From assembly GCA_024734555.1 (NCBI GenBank), contig JANPWX010000118.1:664117-728116 (forward strand): 64,000 bases of DNA. The letters run 5' to 3'. Positions 23,501-38,500 of the stretch are shown piece by piece. The DNA comes from Trochalopteron elliotii (taxonomy: Eukaryota > Chordata > Aves > Passeriformes > Leiothrichidae). Numbering within the stretch: the first letter of the stretch is position 1; each line of letters begins with the position of its first letter. Position numbers and translations under genes: made by a program. Below the pieces are notes generated by a model. That model was not told where the DNA came from. It did not search any database and was given only the letters and a program-made list of their open reading frames with translations.

Positions 23501-26500
23501 ATAGATCCCCATTTAATCTGGTGGCACTTAAGCAGTCTTTAAAGCACCCCTTGTTCATATGTGTTAAGTGAAGCCATTTCCAGACACGCTGATTTGCAAA
23601 GCTAAGAACTACTTATCCATTGCTACCCCGGAGCAAACAGGGTGTTAGGACACTGAAAACAAACTGAGCCAAACTGAGCTCATCTCCAGATCTGACAGTT
23701 TTACCTTGCTTGTTAAGCTCTCAGTACTGTGCCTTCGCTTCATGCCGAAGCAGAAAGGCCCCTCTTCTTCCACTGCTACTCAGAAACAGAGATTAATAGA
23801 AACCTCTCTACCACTGCTTCCTCCCTGATTTCCTGTTCAGTTCCACACATCTGAAGGGTCTGAAAGTCTTCTGTACACATCAAAACTTGCAGATTTTTAT
23901 GCCAAGTCCAAGCTAAGCTGTTATCTTCTCACTTTATTCCCTCCTCATCCAGTCACACTCAGTATGTGCTCTCTTGGCAGAGGATTTGGACAGAAGCCCC
24001 CACAGGTGTGGTTTGTGGGCTGGGACCCCTCAGTCTGGGCACACGTTCCACTTGCAATCTGGAGTCACATGCAGGAAGGCAGTGAGGAAAGGGGACAAGA
24101 AGATGGATGGGGCTTTGCTTCTTCCCTGTCCCACTGCTGCTCCTTTGATGTTTTAAGCTCCCTTACGTTTTAGCTTTTATGTTTTCCAGATTCTCTGCTG
24201 CCTAGGGGTGCAGTTCTGAGCCTCATATTCCGTGTCAGTCAGCCCTCTTCACAGAGAAGTGAGACAAAACAAATCCTTTTCCTGCTGGACACCAAGGACA
24301 ATTTTCAGACCCAAAAGCACAAACAACAGTGGGCTGAAGGGAGGAACAAGAAGGATGGGACCTCACAACCTGAAGCTGTAATTGGACAATTAAACCCCAA
24401 TACGCAAATGGACCAAAACTCATAAAAATGTAAGACTTTGTGACCAGTCAGCCATTTTGTGACCATTCTCAATCCACCTTGAGTGTAGCCCTGGAGGCCT
24501 TTCAATAAACACCTACTTTATTCTCTAGCTCTGTCCAGCCTCTGTTTCAGGTCAGCCTCAGCCTCAGAGGAAGAACAGGCAGCCCTGAGCAAACAGGGGA
24601 CAAAGGGAGGGAAGGAAGGTGCCTTACCAGTAAGAATTGATAATCTTGCAGAAGACCAGCTCACAACACATTTTCAGGTTGCACTGATGATCTGCTAATT
24701 CACTCTGTGAGCACCTGCTGGGGTCCGCTTCACAGTTTTCATCTGACTCATACACAGCCTTGATAAACTCCCCTGGAAAAAGGGAAGAGGATGAGGAACC
24801 AGAGTAGTTACAGGAAAAGCCTACTTGACACACCTTTAAATCCTGCTTATGTCTTTGCCTGGCAACTGTCTGTCCTGCTCTGGGTGTCTGCAGACACCAG
24901 GTGTTGGGGACACGGCTCCTCCCAGCCCTTTCCCAAGACAGCCCAGCCTGGGCTATGATGCTTCAGCCTCCCATGCCCTGGCTGTCCCCAAGCATAGGTG
25001 CAAAACCAGGATGGCTCTGCTTAGCAACCCTGTAGGCACTTCCCTTATGGCCTGGAGAGGAAGATTTGACTTGGTATTCAAACTGCGTTATCAACTATGA
25101 AATTACCCACAGCCTTAGGAATGAAGCTGTGTGCTATTTGTCTTCATAATTTCCCCACGAAATGTGCTGGCAATGATATCTATTTATATTATTTCTAAAT
25201 CTGCCTCTTTTTTAATTTTAAGAAGTGTCACCTTGCTCTTGAATAAGAGTAATACCCAAGCAGTGGCTAGATGCTGTTAATTTTCTCAAACTCTTATATC
25301 AACACCTTACAACATTTTTAGGGCCTGCGTGCATCTTTCAAGCTCCTTGGCATTTCTGTCACCCTTCCCTTTTGGCATCACAACAGAAACTGCTCACATA
25401 CAAACCACATGAAGTTGGCTTTGTCTGACAGACTGGAATGAACTACGCAGTGGTTTCCCTCCTCTATATGCAGGCATTCCAAGTGATTTTTAAACTGTTG
25501 GGTGTTCACTAGGAAAAACCCTTTATTCATTGGTTTAACGATTCAATGTCTTTCAAGTTCATCTCCTCAGATGATCTCGCTGGCTCTGAGCTAACACAAG
25601 GTTAGTTTGTGCAAAAGGGGTTTGTTTTCAGCCTTTGCTGTCCTAAAACACCTCTCAGCCCCTTCCCAAATCTCAGCTTGGTGTTGTTGCAAGCAAAGCA
25701 GGCACCACATTTTCTTTTTTGTGATGGGGTCCAAAACATTTCTGCTGAGGGCATCTAAATCTCTTACTTGCAAAACTGCTGGCATCAATTTTGTTGAGCC
25801 AATTCTGTTTTAACTCTTGTTTAGTGGATAATATTTTTTATCCTTAAATATTTGAAACTTTCTCTTTGTGGCCCACAAGACCCTGCTATAATCAGATGTA
25901 AGTAAGATTCCCTTACAGACAGGTTAGATTGCTAACATCAACCATAGTGTCAGTAATCCTTTCAAAGAACAGGGCAGCTGAGGAAAATGACATTTAAAAC
26001 CTGACAAAGAATTAGATGGAGATATTGTCATGAGCAAAGTTACCCTGAGCTGTAGACAAGCTGGACAGCCTTAGGGGCATTTTCCATCTCTCCTGCCTAT
26101 GATTTACCATCTTATCACTCAGCACTAAATGATGTATTAGAAGTCATTAATGTTAAAATATTTTAGGCAATTACTGCACATTAAGGAGCTTGCAGTTAGC
26201 TGTAATGGAGTGGTTCCACAGCTGATGTTCAGTCTGCTGGGAAGCACAGCACAAAGTACCAAGCTGCTCCTTTCCCCATACCAGGTGAGAGCCTGCAACT
26301 GTGACTTACACTCAATGGGTCCACCCAGGAGAATAAGACTACCAAAACAGGCTCATTACACTTCAGAAATGGCCAAACTGGATATAATCCCAGAGATGAC
26401 TACACTGACCCTTGGAGCACTAATTTAGCCAGCTATCTCCTTGATGCCTTGCCAGCATCTGGGATTGCTGAGGACAAGCGAGACTGCTGGGAAAGCAAAC

Positions 26501-29500
26501 TGCTTGGCTTTTTTTCCCCTTTTTTGAAAGGATGTGGTGTGGGACTTGGCTTTGGCTTGATCTTGTTTCTCTTGTATCAATTTCCAAAGCTTTCTCTATC
26601 CCAGAAACAACAGGGGGTGGGTGGCTCATTGTGCAACTGTGGATGAGGAAGATTGTGCGGAGTTGCTAAAACCCGACTGAGGTGTGTCTGCAGAGGACAG
26701 GGAGCCTGGGTTTGGTGCCCTTTACTGCAATTTTTGTGGGGCCAGGAATTCCCCAGGCACTGCCTTATGGCTAGAGCAGAACCTTTTGGTGGAGGGAGGA
26801 CAATAACAAAATTATCAGAGTCCACCCTGACACGTAACAGTGGGCATGAAGACCCTGTGGGGAGGGAGAATGGAGTAGGAGATCACAGGATGGCCAGGCA
26901 GTTTTAATGAGTCAGGGAATAATGAGCAGTGGGGATAAACACAGGCAAGAGGCTTCCCAGACAGGATGCATCCTGGTCTCCTGTCCTGGGATGCTCAGCA
27001 GCCTTGCAGCCTCATTCCCTGCCTGGTCTCTCTAAGGACTATGTGTCAAACATCCTTTTTCAATCCTCTTTGTATATCAGATCAAACAACCACCATTGCT
27101 CACAAAGAAATCACAGTGTTACACCTCTTTATCATGCTAGAGACACAAAAGTAAGTTACCCAGGAAAACAGAACATGGTAATACAAACTTGAAGAGGGAC
27201 TCAGCTACATCAAATTGAGCTTGCCTTGCCTTGAGTGCTACTCCTGCAGGCCCCAAAGAGCACCCTTCTCCACGTGGAGGAAGGGCATTGAGAGCATGAC
27301 AGTGTGATATCAGTGTATGAGACACTCAGGCTGAGTGCTGGGGCAGTTCCTTCCCATCTCACCCTCCCAGCTGCAGCCATGCTGCACACACAGCTCAGGG
27401 GCAGCCCTTGCTGTGCTAACAGGTGGCAGACAGGGAGTTTCTTACCCAGGGCATCCTGGAGGTACTTCTGTCCTACCAGCTTGAGGTATTCCTCAATAGC
27501 TTTGGTAGCGAGTGTGTTCTCCCTGAAGATCAAGACATCATGTTCTGCACAACGATCTACCTCAGCCATCACCAAATCTGTCAAGAAGTCCTGAGGAATA
27601 AAAGGTCAAATGGCAAAGGTGATTTTAACCAGCTCAGTCCTGCCAGGCTAACCACATTAGCCAAGAAGGAAGGATTATTTCAGGAAAATTAATAATTTCT
27701 CAGCCTGAGACAAGGGGTGCAGCTGCTACAGGAAGTAAGGCCTGAGGAAATAGCCAGGGCTCCTCTTGGGTTTATTACACTTATAGAATGATATAGATAT
27801 CTGTATGATAGATATAGATCACAAATTATAAAGGGTGAAACAAAAGTCTCTAAAAAAACTCTTTACAGCCAAGTTTGTGTTTCAGTTTAGCTCCAAAACA
27901 GAACCTCTCACCAGTTTGTTTATCAGAGGCTTTGTCTGCTGAAAGAAACTGTGCTATTATATTTATCCTTACCTTTATAAGGAACAATCCATACAAACAT
28001 GGACTTAAAAATCCAAATTGGAAGTGATGCACAAGTTATTACAGCTTGATGATATTTAAATAAGAAGAATGGCTCACAAACCAAAAGTGTTTTAGGATTT
28101 GGGAAAAAAGAAGTTAACGTTCAACTTGCTGGTTACCTACATGGCTTAACTTGAACTGTATTCAATAGTCCAGGCAGGAACTGTCAGCAAGCCTTGATAC
28201 AGAGAATAATCTCTTGCTACAGGGTCTAATTCTACCTGAATTATTTCCTGAAGTGGTAACTTTATGTGAGTCAATGACATTTAGTACTCTTGGATTTCAG
28301 TCCATTACTGCTGTTTCTTTTCAACAAAATCCGAGAGAATTCTTTTCACCTGGCTCAAACTGGGAAGATCCAGCTGTATCCCCATCAGCAGAAGTACTGA
28401 AGCTGGAAATACCCTCTTAGGAGCTTTATGGCAACCTGAGCCACCTGGTGCCTCCCGTAAAGAGAGGTTCAAAACTTCACACACCAGGAATGCAAAGTTA
28501 TAACACTAATTTATCAACTTGTTGCAGCTGGCACTGCAGCAATCCAGAGTCTGTTTTCCAACAGGGTTCCAACATAATCCTAGCTACCAGCTTCTCTCAT
28601 CAGATAACTTAAGGAAGGTGTTCCTGTCACATGCACCAGCACAGAACACCAGCCATCCTGAGATGTTTTCAGGAAGCAAAGAAAAGGACCTTCTCAGGAA
28701 TAGTTACATGAGGCTGTCCCTTGGATGCTGTTTACAGCCATCCTTCCACATCTCTATCCCTCTGACTTGTGCTTTACTTGCTCTAGCTGGTCTCAGTGGC
28801 AGAAGCTGCCTCCAGCGTGGCACTGCTCACACAGCACCTGGCAGGCAGCAGCCAGATAGATCAATGCGTGCTAATGCTTCCCAGAACTTCCCACGACCTG
28901 CAGGGTACCCTCCCACAAGCCATTGGAAGGAATCAGTGTGCACCCAGAAGTCCTAAGAGCATCCTTGGGGCAGGTGGGATCACCATTAACTGGGTATAGA
29001 TCCCCCAAATGGCTGTTCAAAGGCCGAGCAGATCGATGGCGGCATTGATCCGCTGACTCAGCGCCGGCACCCGCTGCTCATTGTATCACAGCCTTATTTA
29101 TAGAAACAATCCTCCAGTTTACCAGCCTCTTGTTCACTCAGCTCTTAACCTACATCCTGATTTTAGAAAGGCAAGGGAAGGTTCCTGAACGCTCAAATGT
29201 AGGTGCTAATTTTCAGAAGAACATGAAGTTATAAAGTCCTCCCACTTATACTTTGTATACAACATCTGCTGCTGCTGCTTATTGTCATGGGCCCTCAGTT
29301 TCCACCAGAAATCCCTTATCAGTAGCCAGAGTCACTCCAACAGGAGCCACCAGTGCTCACCTTGGCTCTCCCCGTGCTCTGAAGAATGTGCACCAAGGCA
29401 GAGGCCATCTCCTCCTTGTTCTTGACACTGATGACAGGCTCCAGCACGGAGCACAGCAGGGCGTAGTTGCTGGTGACATACTCCCCAAATTCTTTGTACT

Positions 29501-32500
29501 GCTCCATGGGCAAGATGGTGATGGTCTGGTAGCGGGATTTGATGCGAATGGAGGGGCCCCCTGATTTGCCTTTGTTGGCTGTGGGGGTGCTGACTGGGTA
29601 CCATTTCTCCACAAACTGCCGGCCGGTCACGCTGGCAGTGGGAATGTTGACCAGGCCCACGTAATTGTTCTTGTCCTTTTTCTTCTTCTTCTCCACGTCC
29701 TTGTAGATGTGAACTGTGATGCTCTGAATGTGTGGGAGGCTGTAGAATTCAAAGTGCTCCCCCCAGAAGATGTTATCTGCTTTTGCTTTGCTGGTGGTGC
29801 GGGCAAAGAGGGTGTCATCAAGGCACAGCTCACAGAAGTATTTCTTCTTGGGGGTCAGGTCCTTGGCCTCTATGATCCAGAGGCGAAGCACGTTTTCAGC
29901 TCGACGGCAATTGTCCTGTGCAGAGGAAAGAGATCAGTTTCGATTCAAAACCCCTAAAAGTTGAATATTTCATCTCCTAAAGCAGCAGCAAAGGGCTGCC
30001 TTTTCTGTCTGAGGTAAGGACAGAGTCAGAATTCAGAATCAGATTGGCTGATCCAGAGAGAACCGGAATCTCTAGAAAATTGGACATTTTCTAAGACAGA
30101 GGTAAAGGGCTGTCTTTTGTATGTCAAGAGTGTTGGGGACTGGAATATTTTTCTCCTTCAAAAGCTGTGTTTGAAATGCTTTAGAAAAGAAACACTCTGC
30201 ACAAGAGCCTGTCCAAAGCTGTCACACTAGTGAGGAATCCCAGGGCACTGTTAGCCTGACCCTGGGAGGTAGGATGGCAGCTTTGGAGTGACTTATCAGA
30301 TATTTCCAGCTGATTCCTCGTCTTACTCCAACTCCAATTTGTTAAATGTCGTTCTTTTGGGGTTTCCCCCCCATCTCTGCCCCTAGATTAAATCATGACC
30401 CTCGTGAAGCTGTGCCCCAGGTGCATGTCCTCAGAAATCCAGTCTGCATCCCAAGCTGATGCTGGGGCAGGGCTCAGGAAGCACGCTGGTGTGTATTTAC
30501 TCATCAAAGGTCTGACCTACTGCACTCCCTGGAATAGCACACGGCAGCTTTAGACACACGGATGAGCGGATGGCTCCCCAGACTAAATTAATTGAGGATG
30601 CATCTGTGGGAAGCCCTGGTACACTGGACTAAAATCCAATCATCCCACCTCCATTCCCCCACTAATCTTATTTTTGCAGTTTCTATTACCTTCATCGGCT
30701 GCGATAGTCTGCGTATGTTTTCCATCCACCAGTCCCTCTCTGCTGCAGAGGAACAACTGAAGCATTTACTGCCCTTGGAGTAGGTTACCTGGAATGAATA
30801 AATGACAGGCTGAGTTCAGGCAAGCCTAGGAGACAGGCAAGAGGCTGCCAAAAGTGAGGAGGAAGATAAACAATGCTTGAGTGACAAAGTAAATACGAAA
30901 AAGGGAAGTAAAAACACAGCACCCTAGAAGGCAGAGAGGATAAAAGGCCCACAAAATGCAGGGAGCAAAAGAAGTTTCGGGTTATATAAAATTGGAGAAA
31001 CTAAAGAATTTTTATAAAACTAAGAGCACCAGAGGCTCCTCTTAAAGACTTTTAAACAAAGCTTTGATCAGCCAGTAAATCTATTCTCTTTTTAAACAGT
31101 TGTTAATTGATCTGTGGCTATTAAACCTTGCTGATTTCCCTGCTAAGGCCCAGGGGCAGATGATTTGGTTACTGACAGTGTAAAGACAGACAGAACAGAC
31201 AATGTATTAACATAAGGCAAAACACACTGGACATGATGACTTCACTAAACACAAAATATTTCCAGGGGTCCATACAGACAGCAAGAGCCTAAACAAACCA
31301 AGGGAGTCGTGCCCTGCTCCAGCCCTGACAGCTCTGCTTTCCCACACCATGGAACCACCTCGGTTTCTTCCCCTCTTACGTGGCCTGACAAGCCTCATTT
31401 ATTCTTTCCATTCATTTGTGCTCACAATTACAAAGCAGTTTGAGGCAACAGCCTCAGAGCTAAGTTGTTGCCAGTGTTTTCCACCCAACTCCCCAAGCCT
31501 AGGCAAGCTGCAAAGTGCTTCCAACCAGAAGAATGAGGCTGAAGCAAACAGGAACAGTTCCTGGATGCATCCTGAGGGACCAGAGCCTGATATGCTCGTT
31601 TACTGCCAGAATTTTCCAGGGTGTAAACAGATCTTTGTTCCAGAAGTTTAAACACATTTGACTAATCCTGCTGAAGACAGAGTGACCTGTCCCTGCCGTG
31701 ACAGGTGGCGTGGCCTCAGCTGCATCCAAACACCCAGGGCTCCACTGCAGGAGCTGTGATGGCAGGACTGTGCTTACACACACAGTTTCTGCCTGTTTCT
31801 GCAGCAGAGCTCAGAGCCACAGCCTGCAGCCTCTGCTGAAACAGCAAAGGGATCTTTGGATCCTGATCCACAGTGCAATGGACATGTCCACAGCCACTGA
31901 AGCCTTCTCCCTTGGCAACTGGAGAGCACTGAGCTAATGGAAAGGGGCTCTGACTGGAAAACTCATTTCTTGGTTCCAGTAAATTTTCTAAATTCAATTT
32001 TAGGTGAATTGGGAGAGGGTGAACACACAGCTAATGTACACACTATTGCATGTCCATTGTGCTGTGTATATCAGCCATACTTTTGCATGCACACTACAAA
32101 TGCTTAGATATTTATCAAACTGAAGAGATTTTTCAATTAGGAGACCCGGTAATGGAAAAAGATTTCTCTCTGTTCAGTGGCTGATGCCATCAGCCTCAAG
32201 GACCTCAAAAGTCACATGGTGGCTCAACAGCCCCCACCCAAACCCAACAGCAGTGGCTGCTGCTCTGTTTTCCAGTCCAAGCATTCCCCAAGGGTTCAGG
32301 GGGCCTGGCAGCTGCCTGTTTGGAGCCTGTCCGTACCTCAAAGCAGAAGTCTCGTCCAAGGATGCTGTTGTGAAGTGGTTTGACAAAAACTGCCTCTTCT
32401 GCAGCAAAGTCCAGGGTCTCTATGGTGCTGGCTTGGTTCAGTAAAGACTCATGGGAACGGGACTCCTTCAGCTTGGGCAGCTCACGTGGTCTGTAGGACA

Positions 32501-35500
32501 AGGAGGAAAGGAAATGTCTTTTTTTTCCCCTCACAATTACCAAAAAGAGCTGGCAAGATCCCAGAGAAAGCTGCAGCTTTGTCTCGGTGCTTATTCAGAG
32601 CAACTTCTACAATTAGTCTGCAAACCTTATGAAAATAACATTAGGCCAGTAACCCCAGACTCCCAAGGGAATATCCAGCCTAGGAAGTCCATTCCCACTG
32701 ACCTAGAAATTATAGCTGCCAACTTGTCAGTGAAACAACAACAGCAAAAAATTCAGAACTGAACTGCTGAAATTTAAAAAAAGCCCATAGGTAGCTTTGC
32801 ATGTAATACTGAAAATACTTACTACTAGCTAGATTAGGAGACAGATGTTGTGTATTAGCAGCAAAGAGCACACAGATCCCTAAATCTGTAACCAATGCAG
32901 AATGAAGATTACTCATTAGAGCAGATGACCTTTCAGAATTTACTTGATTTTTTAACACACAAAGCCTTTACACTGAAGTCAGATACACAAATTCCTTCCC
33001 ACTTCACAATTGCTCAAATCAGTCATTTTGCATTTTCCTTTTCAGCTGCTTCTTCCAGCTTGAATTTCTAATTTTTTGGATACTTTCTTTCTCTTTTAAC
33101 TTCTCACTAACACATACTGCTTCTCCTTTCCAGCTGATTGTCCTGTAAATCCCTGAGCTCCACCAGAGCTGAAATCTCCCAAATCCACAGCACCTCTTTA
33201 TCAAGGAAGTTTTCTCTCTGTCCCCGCCAGTTCTTGAACATTTCCCAAAGACATTTCCCTCCCTCCACTATGCCACAGCTTTTGGCAATCAACAATGACA
33301 TAAGCAAATGCGTTTTAACCCTTTCTGTACTCTCCCAATATGATTTAAAGCAACATTTGTGCACAGTGGGGAGCTCTGCTGCCAAACAGCACTGCAAAAT
33401 GTGCCCAATTTAGAGGTGATGTGGCTTCACCTCTGCTCCTTCTGCCTCCAAACTGACACCTGCCCCAGAGGTTTCTGCAAGAGTCATACAACACCTGAGG
33501 CACAACTTGCATCTCAAGGTAAACATCGTGTGCAGACACATCCTGTTTTTCCTGTGGGAGGAATTCAGTCAAATCCTTCATAGCTGACCAACAAGGAGGA
33601 AGAGCACAGAGTCCCAGCTTAGCAGAGAAGGAGCTGTTGACCTGGCAGGTCTAGATTTTGTTAAGATATTGAAGTTCCTGTGTTCAGTGATCCCTGAATG
33701 TGAGTCCATAAATGTGGCTGCCCATCCAGTAAGTGTGGCTGGGCACAAGGAACAGATGTGGAAGCAGAGAGGCATCAGCTCTCTACACATCACTCACATA
33801 AAGACAGTGTTCCTGTGTTCATCCTCATAGTATTTCCTCTTTTATTTAATTGCCAGTAACAAATGGAAAATGTTAAAAAACGTTATTTATAGAGGAAAGA
33901 AAAGCACAGCTACCTCTACCAGCTTCCCTAATTTTGAAAAAGAATTAGTTTTTGTACACTTCCCTCATATACACAAAAAAAAAAAGTTCCCCACATTCTT
34001 TATCCTTAGCAAAGTCAAACTCCTCCTACCTGTGACCAATTCTACAGGGGAACTCAGAGGGAAAAAAAACCCCAAACATTTGGAAAAGGCATCTTAACAA
34101 AACCTTGGGTACCACAAAGGATACAGGCAATGCAACAAGCAGAGTTCACCTGACTGCTCTTTTGTACAGAATGAAACTCTGAAGGCACTGGAGCAGATTC
34201 ACACACGATAAGATTTATTAAACAGTAAGGGAGAACTTTGTTCCCATTTAATACATTGAATGACCTAAGTGCAGGCAGCAAAACCCTTTGATGGGAGGAA
34301 TATTCCAAAGACATTGATTTCTGATGCAAAGCAGCAGCCCTGGTAGGAGCGTTGGCTGTGCTGTGCTTTGTTCTAACAGGTTCCAGCAGCAGCTGAACCA
34401 AAGCAACCCCAAACCTCAGCCATGTATAATTGAGCACTTGCTGCAGTTAAGGTAGGGCAAGTCTAAAATAAACATACCACAATAGGCCACTTTAATGTCA
34501 TCTCTGCAAAATCCTCTCTAATTTCTCCTCTCAAGAAAGCACTGCTGAGGTCACTTGGCTTCTGTCCCTGCCTCAAACTCTGAGCAATTCCTGTCCTTAC
34601 AAAAAGTACTGAGAGCCTGCAGCCAGCTCCCGGTCAGTGGAGGAAAGCATGGAGTGAGCACAAAGAGGGGGAAGAGGAGAGAAAAAGAAATAATTACCAA
34701 AGGAAAAAATAAATAAGATATTTTGCGAATTCCAGTTAAGCAGAGGCTGCACTTGGAGCAAGACAAAGCAAGCAAACCTACACAAAACAACTGTACAGCC
34801 ACTTAGCAGAGCATCCCCAGATCATAGTGGTGCCACATGCCACAGCCCTTCCCTCCAAACTTCCTGCTCTGGGCTACATCCCAGACAACAAATCCTGCCC
34901 GGAGAGGGAGAAAGGCACAAACAAATCCAAGAGGAGCTCTTCCTCAAGCCTCAGGTTACAGATTTCAGAGGAACACTGTGCCAGGCAGATAGGCTGGGGC
35001 CAGGAGAGCAGCCACAGATAGAGTGAGGAAAGCTCCCTCCTTGTCAGCTCTGCTCCCACGGGCCCCACGGTGCCAGGAGAGGCTCCCACATGCTCCTGGG
35101 TTGCCAAGGCACAGCATCCCCTAAGGAGATTAGGGGGGCCTGGCAGCCAGCAGAGGCAGCAGGGGAGGGGAGGCTGCTCTGCAGGCGTGGCCAAGGTGAC
35201 CTTCCCTGATAGAGAAGTTCCTCCTTGTCCTTTCCTACGAGTTTGATGAGATCCAGACATTAAAGGCAACATGAGAGAGCAAGGAATCCTCCAAAAAAGC
35301 CTCTGGTACACACAGCAGATGTACTCCAAGCCTGCACATCCCATCTTGCAAGCCACACCTTTTAGGAGCATCTCTTCTGCTCCATTGCTCTTCTAACTAG
35401 TGGGCTGTGAGCATTTGGGTTTGTTGCAGAGCAGCTGGAGCACTGGTAGTTTTGTTGACTCAGGGTCCTGTGGCAGACAAATGTCAGCCTGTTCCAGCAA

Positions 35501-38500
35501 TCCCTTGAAGTTACCATATTTAAAACAGCTCAATAAAATGATTAAGTGGCTTAGAGTTGGCACTTTATCTTCCATAAACATCAGAACATCCTAAAGTTGT
35601 TAGTGTTGCATCTAACCAGATGCAACCACATGCATTTACAAACACAAGTACACGCATTTGTGAGCACCACAGTATAGATTTCATCTATTGATAGATCTGC
35701 AAAGCAAATCTTTGACTTGTGCCTATATCAGCAGCATCCCAATCAATACAGGCAATAATTATACAGAAATAATACTTCTCTGCTGCTTTAAAGCCTCAAC
35801 TGATATGCTGAATCTGTAATAAGGAAAGAAAATTGCTTGCTGGTTTCCTTGTGGCATAGATGCCACTAATTCATGTCCCAGTGTCCAGCAAAGGGGCTGG
35901 ATTAACAGGGTCCTTCCTGTATTAGGTAGGAAGCTATTGGGAAAATGAGTATTGCTCAGACTCTGTCAGCAGAGAGGTAATCCCAGGGAAGCAGATTACT
36001 GTAAACAGGAAGATCACACATGCAAAAAGTGGGGGAAGGGTTGTTTGTACAAATCTGTTTCTGTTAAACAGCTCCATTAACAACACAAATCCTGTTTTAA
36101 ATTACAACTAACCTCCCATGATCAACTTTTTATCCTGTTGCTTTTTCTATCCACGCCTGTTAACAACAGAGGTTGCAAAGGAACTACATGGGAGTTCAAA
36201 GAGTTATCAAAGCACCAAATAATTCTTACACATTCTCCACAATTTCTTTCCCATAGGAAAAACAGACAGAGAAGGAGCATGTCAGGGAACATTTTAAACT
36301 TCTCACCTCTTTTCGCATGTTTTGGAGTACTGGTCTTCAGAGCTGCATCATTTCCTTGTAAATCAGAGCCCAGACAATGCCCTAAACCACTGACCTGGCA
36401 GCAGCATGCGACTGCCACTGAAAAAGAGCTCTCCAACCACCCCATCTTGCTGGCCCAGCCCCAAGCTGACCCTCTGTCCTTGCACACCATAATTCAGTAA
36501 TTTTCCATGACAGGAAAATCTCGGTTGTAAGCCGGGAACTGGAAGCCTCTGCCTTTCAGTGGCTGCCCATGGCACACAGCAGCCTATTAGCAAAGTTCTG
36601 TTATATTCTACTGTCTATAAGGCACGTAGAATGAAGGGTTAAAATCCTAATTGCTCTGGTTATGAAGCTCTCCTGCTGATTTTGACCTATTTAAAAGCCA
36701 ACCTACAAGGCACAAAAGACTTCCAATTACCGAGCTTACCAGGGAGAACACTATATTACTTGTAAAACAAGCCTGTGGACATCAATAATCCAAAAAAATA
36801 ATTAAGAAAAAAGAAAAAGAAGGTTCCAAAATGAACTTTCCTTTACCAAACTGGTGTGAAAGGAAAGAACTCAGCCCAAGCGCCCAGCTACAGCCAAGTC
36901 TCCAGCTGGCCTTACACGGAGCCGTTCGCCTGCACGCTTCAAATAATTCCAGCAATCCCCATGTGCTGGGAGACACTCCCCGAGAGCAGAAAGTCCAATT
37001 CAGTACTAAGCCACTCTGCAAAGTCACAGGAGAGAGCCTGGACTGTAATGCAGTGAACTCTGTGCTGTTATCCCAGCTCCCAGCCCTGTGGAAGGGGACC
37101 CTACCGTCTCCAGCATCACCTGCAATTCACCCGTGCTCTGCCCGTGCTGCAGCACCAGCTTTTTCCCTGTCCAAATGCTCGTCTAGTAGGGACCACACCC
37201 CTCTTCATTTTCCAGCTGCCAATTATCTGAACATCCTATTACTTGGTCAACAATTCTACAAGTCTAACCAGTTTTATTATTTTTTTTTTTTTTTTAAATC
37301 AGAAACTTAGGGTAACTTATTTATCTGCAAGTTACACTCAGATGTGATTAAACACTGTGCTTTTCTGAGTATATTGTTCTAGTCTTCCACTGAGATTCTG
37401 GTCTTTTCTGGCAAGGTGCTACCCAAAGGCTCATTGTTTGAATCCTGGATTTGCAAAGCCCTTCCCTGCCTGCCCGCTCTCCCTGCGGATCACAGCTTGT
37501 CTAACAGACACCTCTCAGGGTTCAGCCAAGCAGGCTGCTGAATTTCACAGCAGGAGAGTTCTCCTCTCTCCTCTGCTCTCTGCTGTTAACGTTTCCAATT
37601 GGTCTGTTTTGATGGACCAGAAATGCTTAATTGATTCAGTTTCATTTCCCTGCGAAACTCAAGGTGAATGCTACATGGAGGAGCCTGGGCTTTGCAGGGA
37701 AGCATCAGCCATTAAGAAATAGGTATTTATAAAGGAGTCAAGTGAGCTTGCAGGTGGGAGAGAGCAGCCCAGCACCAAGGGGAAGGTTTGTGACAAACAC
37801 TGGGGTCTTGTTCAGTTTTCAGTGAAAAACCAAACAACTGCTGAAAGGAATATGTTCACCAAATCAGGAGTGAGGCGTCCCTCCAGAAACAAACCACTCC
37901 TCCCCTTTCCCCACACTCCAGTGTGCTGATAGGAACAGATATGCTGAATGAATGCAAGCTGGGAGTGAGTCAAGCCTTAATAACGCATTGTGTAACACAG
38001 ATTCCTATCCTGACAGCTAAATCAGGGTGAAAATCCCCCACCCCTTTTTTTTTTTTTTTTTTTGAAAACTGGCATTAAATTAGAATGGACCTGAAAAAAC
38101 ACGGCAGGTTTTGTTTCCATTATTTAAGGCCCTGTGCTATTTTCTGACTGCAAAGAAGCAAGGAGGGAGGAGCAGGAACTCACCGAAAGTAGAAGAAGCT
38201 GTGGCTGGAGGAGTGATAGCGTTTGACCACGAAGCCCAGAGCCATGGCTACCTGCTTCCCTGGGCCCCGCCGGAGCCCATCCCCAGCCCCGTTGTGACTG
38301 CCTCATAATGCCACAAAATGACTTTGAGCAGAGCAGGAGGATTCCCACGTGGCACTAAATCCCAACAGGGCAAAGCCCTCCCAGCTGTCTGCAGGGCTTT
38401 GCTGCAGTCAGTCAGACCATATGCAGCCAGTCGCAAAAGTCTTCACTCCCTCTCTGTAAACAAAACTGGAGATACTTGGACACCTCTTGGAGATACTCTC

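Larger units (their letters stand above)
23316..24627 (-). other. RASAL2: RASAL2 intron with LTR-like block
   Basis: 1.3 kb. The LTR-like block ends about 50 bases from the donor of the exon at 24628. Confidence 0.8.

Noticed and set aside
38043..38063. Poly(T) run as the tail of a processed pseudogene
   Set aside because: No gene-derived sequence lies next to it on the expected side.
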